Source: Pelomonas sp. Root1237
GTDB lineage: Bacteria > Pseudomonadota > Gammaproteobacteria > Burkholderiales > Burkholderiaceae_C
NCBI RefSeq assembly: GCF_001425055.1
Contig: NZ_LMDK01000004.1
Coordinates: 63,573-127,572, forward strand
Length of the DNA stretch: 64,000 nt
Direction: 5' to 3'
In this document: positions 46,418 to 55,220 of the stretch, piece by piece
Layout of the letters: each line of letters begins with the position of its first letter
Numbering within the stretch: position 1 is the stretch's first letter
Made by a program: the position numbers and the translations under genes
The notes under the pieces: model-generated
Database searches by the model: none
Told to the model about the DNA's origin: nothing
What the model saw: the letters and a program-made list of their open reading frames with translations, nothing else

Positions 46418-46752
46418 AAGCCCAGCGGTGGCAGGCGGGCCACCAGGCCGCCCTTGAGTCGATCAGGCCGGCGGTCCCAGGCCAGCAGGCCGTCACCCGG
46501 CTCCGAATGTTGGGCGGCCACCGACAGCAGCGCGTCGACGCTGGCGGCGTCGGGCGCGAGCTGCCCGAACAGATAGCTGTGCTTGCCAGGGCCTTGCAGG
46601 GCCGCCGTGCAGCTCTGCTTGCAGGCAGCCATGCAGGCTTGTCCCCGAACGGGCAGCAACCAGTCGCGTGCCAGCGCCTCGTTTTCGACGGCTTCCAGCA
46701 GAGCCTGGCCCTGGCCATCGGCGCAGGTGGTGCAGATGATGAGGGCGCTCAA
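46414..46752 (-). CDS. DUF1636 cysteine-rich (ferredoxin-like) protein
   Basis: A 112-residue protein with TTG start at 46752 that overlaps the cobO stop (TTGA); no ATG is available in a sensible place. Cysteines cluster as 'CTTC' near residue 7 and 'CMAACKQSC' near 43, a pattern like thioredoxin-fold [2Fe-2S] ferredoxins, and 'YLFGQL' and 'AAQHSEPGDGLLAW' are family motifs. DUF1636 genes recur in cobalt/cobalamin clusters, so a redox or metal-handling role in corrinoid assembly is likely, but it has not been shown here. Spacing to cobO and cbiB is strictly overlapped, so all three are translated together. Confidence 0.82.
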   Translation of the reverse strand: MSALIICTTCADGQGQALLEAVENEALARDWLLPVRGQACMAACKQSCTAALQGPGKHSYLFGQLAPDAASVDALLSVAAQHSEPGDGLLAWDRRPDRLKGGLVARLPPLGL

Positions 46753-47318
46753 TCCTCGATCCCCCGCTGCGCCGGCACGCCCGCCTTGTAGTGGTGCTTG
46801 ATCATCGCCATCTCGGTGACCGTGTCGGCCAGCTCGATCAGTTCGGCCGGCGCGCCACGCCCCGTCAGCACGACGTGCACATGCGGCGGGCGCTCGCGCA
46901 GGCAGGCCAGCACCGTCTCCAGCGCCAGCCAGCCGTAGCGCAGCGGGTACATGATCTCGTCCAGCACGACGAGGAAATGGTCGCCCGCACGGATGACCGA
47001 TTCGGCGCGGCCCCAGCCCTCGCGGGCGAGTTCGGCGGAGTGCTCCAGGTCCTTGCTCTTCCACGAGAAGCCGTCGCCCAGGCCCTCGATGGGCACGCCC
47101 AGTTGCTCGAACACGCGGTGCTCGCCGAAGCGGGCGCTGGGCACCTTCATGAACTGGTAGATGCGCACCGGTTTGCCGCGCCCATGCGCGCGCAGTGCAA
47201 GGCCAAAGGCGGCGGTGCTCTTGCCCTTGCCGTCGCCGGTGTGGACGATCACCAGGCCACGGCGCTCGCCGCTGGGGATGACGCGTTCGCGGTCGACGGG
47301 AGGTTGTTCGATTTCCAT
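46749..47318 (-). CDS. cobO: Cob(I)yrinic acid a,c-diamide adenosyltransferase
   Basis: A 189-residue CobO/BtuR/CobA-type adenosyltransferase that adds the adenosyl group to cobalt(I) corrinoids. Walker A 'GDGKGKST' is at 28-35, 'RIYQFMKV' and 'DEIMYPLRYGWL' follow, and 'LTGRGAPAELIELADTVTEM' is the family's closing region. The Asp-Glu of Walker B is within 'VVLDEIMY'. It lies just after cobB (3-base gap), and its stop overlaps the DUF1636 start. Confidence 0.95.
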   Translation of the reverse strand: MEIEQPPVDRERVIPSGERRGLVIVHTGDGKGKSTAAFGLALRAHGRGKPVRIYQFMKVPSARFGEHRVFEQLGVPIEGLGDGFSWKSKDLEHSAELAREGWGRAESVIRAGDHFLVVLDEIMYPLRYGWLALETVLACLRERPPHVHVVLTGRGAPAELIELADTVTEMAMIKHHYKAGVPAQRGIED

Positions 47319-47321
47319 GGG

Positions 47322-48607
47322 TCAGCCCCTGAAGAAAGCCGCTATGGCCTCCGGGTTGGACGGGAAGTAGTGGTGCACATAGCTCGCCCGCAGCGAGCCC
47401 TGCTGGTAGAGGGCCTCGGCGGTGTTGCCGCCATTGGGGTTGCTGGCCCGCATGATCGGCGCCAGCGGCGTCTCCAGCGTCGAGTAGTGATAGCTGTGGC
47501 CGCGCAACGGGCCTTCGGGCCAGGCGATGGCCTGCAGTCCCAGAGCCGCGAGGCGGTGCTGCACATGGGCGCGGCCGGGCATGACGCCGACCATGCGGTG
47601 AGTATCACCGGCCGCGTCAGTCAGTGAGTCCAGCAGCGCCAGCATGCCGCCGCATTCGGCGAGCAGCGGTTTACCTGCGGCGACATGGCCGGCCAGGGCT
47701 GCGGCCAGCGTGGGGTGGGCACCCAGCGCCTCGACATGCAACTCGGGGTAGCCGCCGGGCAGCCAGAGTGCATCGCAAACCGGCAGGGCCTCATGGCGGA
47801 TGGGCGAGAAGAAGGACAGTTCGGCGCCCAGGGCGCGGAGCAGGTCGACATTGGCTGCGTAGATGAAACCGAAGGCGGCGTCGCGGGCGATGGCAATGCG
47901 GCGGCCCTGGAGCAGCGGTGGCAGCGGCGGCTCAGTGTTCGCCTCAAAGGCCTGGGGCTTGAAGGCCAAGCCAGGCCGCAGCCCGGCTTCCCAGGCATCG
48001 GCCCAGGCATCGAGCTGTGTATCCAGCCTCGGCTGCTCCAGTGCCTGCACGAGGCCGAGATGGCGCTCAGGCAGGATGAGCTTGGGCTCGCGCGGCAGGG
48101 CGGCGATCAGCGGCAGGTCGTCCGGCAGGCCTTCGCTGAGCATGCGCCCATGCGCCGCGCTGCCGATGCGGTTGGCGATGACGCCGCAGTGGTGCAGCTC
48201 GGGCCTGAAGCGCTGCAGTCCCGTCGCCAGCGCTGCGAAGGTCTGGGCCATGGCCGAAGCGTCGATGACGCAGACGACTGGCAGCCCGAAGGCGACGGCC
48301 AGGTCGGCGCTGCTCGGGTTGCCGTCGAACAGGCCCATGACGCCTTCGACGAGGATGAGGTCAGCCTCGCGCGCGGCCTCGGCCAGCAGGGCCTGGCAGT
48401 GGGCGAAGCCGCCCATGAAGAGGTCGAGCTGGTAGACCGGGCGGCCGCTGGCGCGCTCGAGGATGCTGGGGTCGAGGAAGTCCGGCCCGGTCTTGAAGAC
48501 GCGCACGCGCTTGCCGCGCCGTGCATGGCTGCGCGCAATCGCCGCAGTGACGCAGGTCTTGCCCGATCCCGAAGACGGGGCGCTGATGAAGAGGGCGGCG
48601 CAAGAGG

Positions 48608-48611
<4 letters not shown>
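47322..48611 (-). CDS. cobB: Cobyrinic acid a,c-diamide synthase
   Basis: A 429-residue CobB/CbiA. The N-terminal P-loop is 'SAPSSGSGKT' at 10-19, followed by 'VFKTGPDFLDP'. The C-terminal glutaminase domain has nucleophile C320 in 'LLAECGGMLAL' and the family motif 'SYHYSTLET' near the end. It amidates cobyrinate at positions a and c. Its presence with cobO and cobQ points to processing of cobyrinate-level intermediates as well as salvage. The start overlaps the stop of the ATPase gene (ATGA). Confidence 0.95.
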
Positions 48612-49362
<751 letters not shown>

Positions 49363-49366
<4 letters not shown>

Positions 49367-50346
49367 CGCTTGGGCGCTCCGCGTCTATGCATCAGCACAA
49401 GAAGATAGACGCCGCCCAGCAGCGCGGTGACGAGACCGACGGGCAGCTCCTGCGGTCGCATCAACCCGCGCGCGATCACATCGGCCACCAGCAGCAGGGC
49501 GCCGCCGGCCGCGGCCGACATCAGGATCAGCCGGCCGTGAAGCATGGGGCAGAGGCTGCGCACGAGGTGGGGTGCGACGAGGCCGACAAAGGCGACGATG
49601 CCGGTCTGCGCGACGGCAGCACCCGTGGCCAGCGCAAAGGCCAGGATAAGCAGCAGCCGCATCAGGCCCATGCGCACGCCCAGCGACGCGGCGGTGGCCT
49701 CGCCCAGCGTCAGCGCATCCAGGGCCGGGCTGGCCAGCAGGCCGATGACGAGGGCCGCGATGCCACTGGCGGTCATCACCGTGACGCTGCTCCAGCCCAG
49801 CAGGCCGGTGTTGCCGAGCAGGAAGGCCTGCATGGCGCGCAGGATGTCAGGCGCCCACAGCGTGGCCAGGCCCGTGAGCGCATTCAGCACGACGCCGACG
49901 ACGACGCCGGCCAGCAAGAGGCGCAGCGTCTGCTCGACGCCGCGCGCCAGGATCAGCGTCAGGCCCACGCCAACCAGCGTGCCGACGAAGGCGATGCCGG
50001 TCAGTCCGACATGGGCCAGCAGCGACGAGGTCTGGGGCGAGATGCCGGTCAGCGCCAGCGCGATGGCCACCGCCAGGCCGGCGCCCGAGGCGCTGCCCAG
50101 CAGATAGGGATCGGCCAGCGGGTTGCGGAACAGGCCTTGCGACATCGCACCGGCCATGCCGAGCAGGGCGCCGGCCCACCAGGCGCCCAACGAGCGCGGC
50201 AGACGGATCTCCCACAGGATGATGCCCATGCTGTCGTCGCCGAGGTCAGCCCAGCCGGTGCTGCCGACCAGCACGCCCCCCAGCACGCCGCCGGCACCAA
50301 CGAGCAGCAGCAGCGTCAGCAGCAGCCCGGGGCGGATGTTCATCAC
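49363..50346 (-). CDS. btuC: Cobalamin ABC transporter permease, FecCD family (BtuC-like)
   Basis: A 327-residue permease with about ten hydrophobic segments and the family motif 'GITGAMSQGLFRNPLADPYLLG' region (positions 63-85, here 'GMAGAMSQGLFRNPLADPYLLG'), followed by 'SGAGLA'. GTG 50346 overlaps the binding-protein stop (GTGA) and has AGAAGG 7 bases upstream; an ATG three bases later is equally possible. With the neighbouring ATPase and binding protein it forms a BtuFCD-type importer. Confidence 0.92.
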
Positions 50347-51197
50347 GAGGCGCCCTTCTCGCGCAGGCAGCGGGCCATGATCTGCGCCGCCTCGGCCATG
50401 CGCGGCCCCGGGCGGGTGAGGATGTCGCCCTCCTCGGGCTTGAAGATGCAGATGCGGCCGCGCTTGACGGCGTCGATGCGGTCCCAGCCGGGGCGCTGGG
50501 TCAGGCCTTCGGAGCCGCGCTGGCCGATCATGATCAAGGCCGGGTTGGCCTTGACGACGAACTCCGGGTTGATCTTGGGGAAGGGGCCGAGCGACGCCGG
50601 GATGATGTTGCCGGCGCCGAGCTTGGTCAGCGTCTCGCCCATGAAGGAGGACTCGCCGGCGGCCCAGATGCCGGGGGCGACCTCAAAGTAGACGCGCACG
50701 CCCCGCGCCGACGCTGGCACGCTGCTGGCCGCCGCGGCGACGCCGGCCTCGATATGGCGCCAGACGCGCTGGGCATCAGGCACGCCGAGCACCTGGCCGA
50801 TGATGTTCAGCACGCGCTGAACGTCCTTGTAGCTGCGCGGCTCCAGAACGACGACCTTGAGGCCCAAGGCGCGCAGCCGCTCGGCCACGCGCGAGGACAC
50901 GGCCACCAGCACGACATCGGGCTTGAGCGACGCGATCAGCTCGACATTGGTGTCTTCCATGCCGCCGACCTTGGGCAGGGCGTTCACTGAGGCGGGGAAG
51001 TTGGAATAGCGGTCGACGCCGACCAGCCGGGCGCAGGCACCGAGTTCGCAGACGGTCTCGGTCAGCGAAGGCAGCAGGCTGACGATGCGCTGCGGCGGCG
51101 TGCTGATCTGCGTCACCTGGCCGAGGTCGTCCTTGATGTCGATGGCAGCAACCGGCAGCGCAATGGCCAACAGCAGCAGGGCAAGCAATCTACGCAT
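50343..51197 (-). CDS. btuF: Cobalamin-binding periplasmic protein (BtuF-like)
   Basis: A 284-residue cluster A-II/TroA-like binding protein. The signal peptide is 'LLALLLLAIALPVAA'; the mature start 'IDIKDDLGQVTQISTPPQRIVSLLPSLTETVCELGA' is typical of BtuF, and 'NVELIASLKPDVVLV' and 'RPGWDRIDAVKRGRI' frame the two lobes. It binds cobalamin in the periplasm for the BtuCD channel. Its start overlaps the cobU stop by 8 bases. Confidence 0.93.
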   Translation of the reverse strand: MRRLLALLLLAIALPVAAIDIKDDLGQVTQISTPPQRIVSLLPSLTETVCELGACARLVGVDRYSNFPASVNALPKVGGMEDTNVELIASLKPDVVLVAVSSRVAERLRALGLKVVVLEPRSYKDVQRVLNIIGQVLGVPDAQRVWRHIEAGVAAAASSVPASARGVRVYFEVAPGIWAAGESSFMGETLTKLGAGNIIPASLGPFPKINPEFVVKANPALIMIGQRGSEGLTQRPGWDRIDAVKRGRICIFKPEEGDILTRPGPRMAEAAQIMARCLREKGAS

Positions 51198-51741
51198 GGT
51201 TCGAATCCTCGACGGGTCGTGTCCAGGCCTGGCCAGCGACCATCAGTGTCAATCGGCCGCACAGGCGCGCGACGTCCTGGTTCAGGCGGCCAAGCTCGTC
51301 GATGTAGTCGCGCACCTCTCGACCCAGCGGCGACACGCCCCAGCCGACCTCGTTGGAGACGAAGACGACGGGCGACTTCAAGCGTGGCAGCAGATCCAGC
51401 AGCGCGGTGCGCTCGGCCTGCCAGCCGGCCGCATCGGGCGCGCCGCTCATCGGCATCAGCCAGTTCACCAGCCACAGCGTCAGGCAATCGACAACGACCA
51501 GGGTGTTGGCGTCGTCGACCTGTTGCAGGGCCGCGCTCAGGACCAGCGGGGCTTCGACAGTCTCGAAACCTGCCGGCCGTGAGGCACGGTGATGGGCGAT
51601 GCGCTCACGCATCTCGTCGTCGGCCGCCAGCGCGGTGGCGATGACCACCACGCGGCCGGGCCAGCCCAGAGCCAGCTTCTCGGCCCGGCGCGACTTGCCG
51701 CTGCGCTGGCCGCCGACGATGAGTTCGTGAGCGTTGTTCAC
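51190..51741 (-). CDS. cobU: Adenosylcobinamide kinase/guanylyltransferase
   Basis: A 183-residue bifunctional enzyme (CobP/CobU) that phosphorylates adenosylcobinamide and attaches GMP. 'LIVGGQRSGKSRRAE' carries the P-loop near residue 12-18, followed by the guanylyl-accepting segment 'RIAHHRASRPAGFET' (the histidine of the covalent GMP adduct) and 'VVFVSNEVGWGVSPLGREVRDYID'. GTG 51741 gives the standard length. It is the first gene downstream of BtuB. A 94-bp repeat lies in the gap. Confidence 0.93.
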   Translation of the reverse strand: MNNAHELIVGGQRSGKSRRAEKLALGWPGRVVVIATALAADDEMRERIAHHRASRPAGFETVEAPLVLSAALQQVDDANTLVVVDCLTLWLVNWLMPMSGAPDAAGWQAERTALLDLLPRLKSPVVFVSNEVGWGVSPLGREVRDYIDELGRLNQDVARLCGRLTLMVAGQAWTRPVEDSNHA

Positions 51742-51770
51742 TTCATGTGTTTGTCAGGTACCCGGAGTTT

Positions 51771-51864
51771 GCGGGCTGAGCGCCGGGCCGCTCCCAAGCC
51801 GGCCCGCCTTGGGCGATGTGCTTGCCGGTCGATCCGGCAAGCATCGCCGTCCCCTTGGGGGACC
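51771..51864 (-). repeat. 94-bp dispersed repeat, copy B
   Basis: Reverse complement of this stretch aligns end to end with 26207-26300, without gaps, at about nine in ten identity. The shared arm GGCGATG(C/T)TTGCCGG...CCGGCAAGCACATCGCC makes a long hairpin. It occupies most of the 168-base gap between the cobU start and the btuB stop. Since cobU has no other visible promoter, the repeat might influence its expression, or simply be a tolerated insertion. Confidence 0.75.
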
Positions 51865-51909
51865 GACCAGACTCGCTCGCGTTCAGCGACGCGAGTTTGG
51901 GCGAGGGGC

Positions 51910-53790
51910 TCACAAGCTTGGGCTCCAGCGCAGGCTGATCAGCGCCGTGCGCGGTGCCGACGCATAGCCATAGGCCGTCGACGTCTCGCGGTCGAAGGCG
52001 TTGTCCAGGTTCAGCTGCAGCTTCAGATCCTTGCGGATCTTGTACTGCGCGTTGAAGTTGACCAGGCCATAGCCGCCCAGCTTGCGCGTGTTGGCGGCGT
52101 TGTCCCAGCGCGCGCCGGAGGCCTGCACGCTGCTGCCCAGCACCCAGTCGCCCAGCTCGGTGTCGGCGCCGACCGTGGCCAGGCGCTTGGCGCGGCGAGC
52201 CAGCAGCAGCCCGGTGCTGGCGTCGGTGGGCTTCTGGAAGTCCATGGTGGCGCGCAGGTTCACGCTGCCGGCCTTGGTATTGCCAGCCAGGGTCACGCCG
52301 CGCAGGCGGGCCGCCGCCACGTTCTGATAGCAGCCGAAGGCGCTCTGGCAGCTGCCGGCGGCGCCGAAGATGATGAGGTTGCTGACGCGGTTGCGGTAGG
52401 CCGTGGCCGTGAGCTCGGTGTCGCCAACGCCGTACTTCAGGCCGAATTCGACATTGCGGCCGCGCTCGGCTTCGAGCGGCTTGACGCCAGGCTTGCTGAG
52501 GTCTGGCCCGTAGACCGTGCCCTGCTGGTAGAGGGTCGGTGCGCGAAAGGCATTGCCGACCGAGCCGACGACGCGCAGGCCGGTCACGACCTCATAGCCG
52601 GCCAGCAGGGTGCCGGTGTCGACACTGCCGAACTGGCTGTCGTTGTCGTGGCGGGCGTGGGTTTGCAGGCTGAAGGCGCCGGCATTGAGCAGGTAACCCG
52701 CGCCGACGGCATTGCGGTGGCGCTTGCCGACACCGGCGGTCACCAGGCCGCTGTTCTCCAGCTTGTCCTCGATGCGCTCGCCCTGGAAGTTGATCTGCTG
52801 GCCCTGGCCCAGCACATAGGAGCCGGTCAGCGCCAGGTTCTTGACCTTGGTGATGGTCAGATAGGGCGAGGGGTCGGTCTGGTAACGGTCGCGCGATTCG
52901 CCATAGCTGAGCTGCGTCTGCACGGCCGGCGCCCATTGCGCCGTCCAGGCCAGACGGGTGGCGTCGGTGTCCTGCACGCTGTGGTCATCCACGAGGGGCC
53001 GGGACTTGGAGGAATCGTATTGCGCGTTCGCGTGGTTCTTGATGACGATGATTTCGGCGCGATGGCCCTCGGCCAGTTGGGCGCCGATGCGAGCCGTGCC
53101 CTGGTACTTGCGCCAGCCGTCCCGGTCAGGGATGTAGCTGAAGGAGCCGGGCACGTCGATCGTCGAGTTGAAGCCGTCGCTCTCCTCGATGGCGCCGGTG
53201 AAGGCGAAGTCGATGATGCCTTGGCTGCCGAACAGGCCGCCGTCGGCCTTCATCGTGCCCTGGGTGCCCAGGCCCACGCCGAAATCGGCGCTGATCTTGC
53301 CGCCGCCATTCCCTCCTGCTTTACGGGTGAAGATCTGCACGACGCCGCCGACGGCGTCAGAGCCATAGATGGCGCTGGCCGGTCCCTTCAGCACTTCCAC
53401 GCGCTCGACCTGCGAAACCGGGATGCCCTGCCAGCTGGCGCCGCCGGTGGACTGCGAGTCCATGCGCACGCCGTCGACGAGGACCAGCGTGTGGCGCGTA
53501 TCGGCGCCGCGCAGGAAGAGGCTGGTCGTGGACGCCGCACCGCCGTTGCGGACCAGCTCGGCACAGCCGTTGTTGCGCAGCAGGTCGGCCACGCTGGCGG
53601 CGGCCTGGCGCTCGATGTCGGCGCGGGTGATGACGGTCAGGTCGGCCAGCACTTCCGACAGGCGCTGGGGCGTGCGCGCGGCGGTGGTGACGACGGTGTC
53701 GAGCTTGTTCTGGGCGTGGGCGGACGAAGCCAGGGCCAGCACGGCCAGGGCGAGCAGCGACCGACGGGCCGCGAGGAGGGAATGGGACAT
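51910..53790 (-). CDS. btuB: TonB-dependent cobalamin receptor
   Basis: A 626-residue outer-membrane barrel importing cobalamin. The signal peptide ends at 'AHAQ'; the plug domain runs about 30-155, with 'DTVVTTAARTPQRLSEVLADLTVITRADI' as TonB-box region, 'LVLVDGVRMD' and 'VERVEVLKGPASAIYGSDAVGGVVQIFT' as standard plug motifs; the barrel ends in 'RTALISLRWSPSL', where the C-terminal residue is unusual (Leu, not Phe). Upstream lies a cobalamin riboswitch, which controls this receptor. No Shine-Dalgarno is obvious before ATG 53790. Confidence 0.95.
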   Translation of the reverse strand: MSHSLLAARRSLLALAVLALASSAHAQNKLDTVVTTAARTPQRLSEVLADLTVITRADIERQAAASVADLLRNNGCAELVRNGGAASTTSLFLRGADTRHTLVLVDGVRMDSQSTGGASWQGIPVSQVERVEVLKGPASAIYGSDAVGGVVQIFTRKAGGNGGGKISADFGVGLGTQGTMKADGGLFGSQGIIDFAFTGAIEESDGFNSTIDVPGSFSYIPDRDGWRKYQGTARIGAQLAEGHRAEIIVIKNHANAQYDSSKSRPLVDDHSVQDTDATRLAWTAQWAPAVQTQLSYGESRDRYQTDPSPYLTITKVKNLALTGSYVLGQGQQINFQGERIEDKLENSGLVTAGVGKRHRNAVGAGYLLNAGAFSLQTHARHDNDSQFGSVDTGTLLAGYEVVTGLRVVGSVGNAFRAPTLYQQGTVYGPDLSKPGVKPLEAERGRNVEFGLKYGVGDTELTATAYRNRVSNLIIFGAAGSCQSAFGCYQNVAAARLRGVTLAGNTKAGSVNLRATMDFQKPTDASTGLLLARRAKRLATVGADTELGDWVLGSSVQASGARWDNAANTRKLGGYGLVNFNAQYKIRKDLKLQLNLDNAFDRETSTAYGYASAPRTALISLRWSPSL

Positions 53791-53841
53791 GAGAGGAGAC
53801 GCGAACGAACACCCAGCCGCGCTGACCCCCGCAGCAAGGCT

Positions 53842-53874
53842 GAAAAACGGCCGCTGGCTTGTCGCTCAGCGGCC
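53842..53874 (-). terminator. Intrinsic terminator in the riboswitch expression platform
   Basis: On the minus strand GGCCGCTG (53874-53867), a 10-base loop and CAGCGGCC (53856-53849) make a perfect 8-bp stem, followed by G-TTTTT-C. It lies between the riboswitch aptamer and the btuB start. This is a transcription-termination platform: cobalamin binding should favour this stem and stop transcription of btuB and the downstream cob genes. Confidence 0.85.
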
Positions 53875-53878
53875 CCGT

Positions 53879-54089
53879 CGTTGGCCGGTATCCGGGCTGA
53901 TGGACTTGAGTTCTGCTCGACGCCTTCCCGGTGCACGCACCAGTGGCTATGTGGTCGAACAGTGAGGCGCCAAGGCCTCGTCCACTTACCGTTGCGGGGA
54001 CAGCTCAGGTTAGATCTGCGGCGTGACCGCTCGTCCTCCTGATTCCCGTTGAACTGCAGCCGCCGTGAAGGCGGGCGCGAGCACCAACG
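53879..54089 (-). promoter_or_regulatory. Cobalamin (AdoCbl) riboswitch
   Basis: The leader of btuB carries the conserved cobalamin aptamer. Read 5' to 3' on the minus strand, the core elements are 'ACGGGAATCAGGAGGACG', 'GAGCTGTCCCCGCAACGGTA', the B12 box 'GCCACTGGTGCG', 'GGGAAGGCG', and 'AGTCCATCAGCCCGGATACC'. The ends pair as CGTTGG (start) with CCAACG (53884-53879). A likely -10 TAGAAT is at 54101-54096 on the same strand, inside the end of the gene at 54099-54509. It should repress the receptor and the downstream import/assembly genes when cobalamin is plentiful. Confidence 0.95.
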
Positions 54090-54098
54090 GCGCGGATT

Positions 54099-54509
54099 CT
54101 ATCGATGGTCGCTGGCAGCGGTGGAGGGCTTGTGCGGTTTGGCCGTCTTCGGCGGCTTCAGATGGGTGACTTGTGGGGCGCTGGCAGCCTGGGCGGGCGG
54201 TGGCGGCGCCTGCAAGCCGACTGCCTGAGCGCGCAGGTGGCGGGCTTCAGCTTCGCTGGCGCGGCGAGACTGGGCCAGGACCGCAGCCTGCCGGGAGTCC
54301 GCGAAGTGGCGGTCGCGCGCCGCCTTGCTGTCGGCGGCGCTGGGCTGGTCGTAGTCGACGCTGCTGGCCGCGCTGCCACCGGGGCAGGGCGAGTCGCGCA
54401 GGTCGCGACCGTCGAGGCCGCAGCGGTAGACCTGGGCGCGGCGCGTCTGGGTCTGCGCCAGAACAGGCAGTGCGAGTGCGAGGGCCAGAATCAGCAGCAG
54501 AGGCTTCAT
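54099..54509 (-). CDS. Small exported protein, Ala/Gln/Pro-rich
   Basis: A 136-residue protein with a signal peptide ('[15 protein letters not shown]', cleavage about residue 18). The mature N-terminus '[20 protein letters not shown]' has two cysteines spaced as in DUF4124-type domains, and the rest is a helical Ala/Gln/Arg-rich stretch then a Pro/Lys tail. The function is unknown. Its start overlaps the pth stop (ATGA). The riboswitch promoter lies inside its 3' end. Confidence 0.75.
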   Translation of the reverse strand: MKPLLLILALALALPVLAQTQTRRAQVYRCGLDGRDLRDSPCPGGSAASSVDYDQPSAADSKAARDRHFADSRQAAVLAQSRRASEAEARHLRAQAVGLQAPPPPAQAASAPQVTHLKPPKTAKPHKPSTAASDHR

Positions 54510-55138
54510 GAGGCCGGAGTGTCTACTGGCGGCTGGGGTTTGGGCGGCTTGGGCCGCGGCGGTTTGGCGTGAATTTTGGCCAGCGCCTTGTCCATGTCGC
54601 CGCGCAGCATCAGCTCGACTGCGCCGTAGCTCTTCTCGATGCAGTCCTCCACCGCCTGGCGCTCGGCCAGCGGCGGCTTGCGCAGCACATAGCCGGCCAC
54701 CTCATCCTTGTGGCCCGGGTGGCCGATGCCCAGCCGCAGCCGCCAGAAGTCCCCGCTGCCAAGCTGAGCCCGCATGTCCTTCAGGCCGTTGTGGCCGCCG
54801 TCGCCGCCGCCCTTCTTGAACTTCATCTCGCCGGGCGACAGGTCCAGCTCGTCGTGGATGGCCAGGATCTCTTCCGGCGCGATCTTGAAGAAGCGCGCCA
54901 GCGCCGCGACCGACTTGCCGGACAGGTTCATATAGGTCATGGGCTCCAGCAGCCAGATCGGGCCGCTGGCGCCCGGCGCCTGGTTCACGCGGGCCACCAG
55001 GCCGTGATAGGCCTTGTCGGGCGCCAGGCTCACCTTGAGGCCCCGGGCCAGGCCGTCAATCCACCAGAAACCGGCGTTGTGGCGCGTGTCTTCGTACTCG
55101 GCACCTGGATTGCCCAGGCCCACCATCAGCTTGATCAT
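54506..55138 (-). CDS. pth: Peptidyl-tRNA hydrolase
   Basis: A 210-residue Pth that releases tRNA from aborted peptidyl-tRNA. '[20 protein letters not shown]' contains N10 and catalytic H20. '[12 protein letters not shown]', '[28 protein letters not shown]' (region near 94-121, with the catalytic aspartate) and '[10 protein letters not shown]' are diagnostic. The C-terminus has a Pro/Lys-rich tail of about 20 residues beyond the usual end. ATG 55138 is preferred over 55144. The cell-division/translation gene is divergent from the efflux operon. Confidence 0.95.
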   Translation of the reverse strand: MIKLMVGLGNPGAEYEDTRHNAGFWWIDGLARGLKVSLAPDKAYHGLVARVNQAPGASGPIWLLEPMTYMNLSGKSVAALARFFKIAPEEILAIHDELDLSPGEMKFKKGGGDGGHNGLKDMRAQLGSGDFWRLRLGIGHPGHKDEVAGYVLRKPPLAERQAVEDCIEKSYGAVELMLRGDMDKALAKIHAKPPRPKPPKPQPPVDTPAS

Positions 55139-55220
55139 GACCATGATCGTAGCTTTGAGACCCAGCAATGCTGCAGCTACATTCGGCCGGGAAACTTGGC
55201 TGCAACCAGGAGTGGACCGA

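Noticed and set aside
51771..51864. Palindromic region as a terminator after btuB
   Set aside because: The same sequence recurs at 26207-26300 in another context and has no T-run, so a dispersed repeat explains it better.
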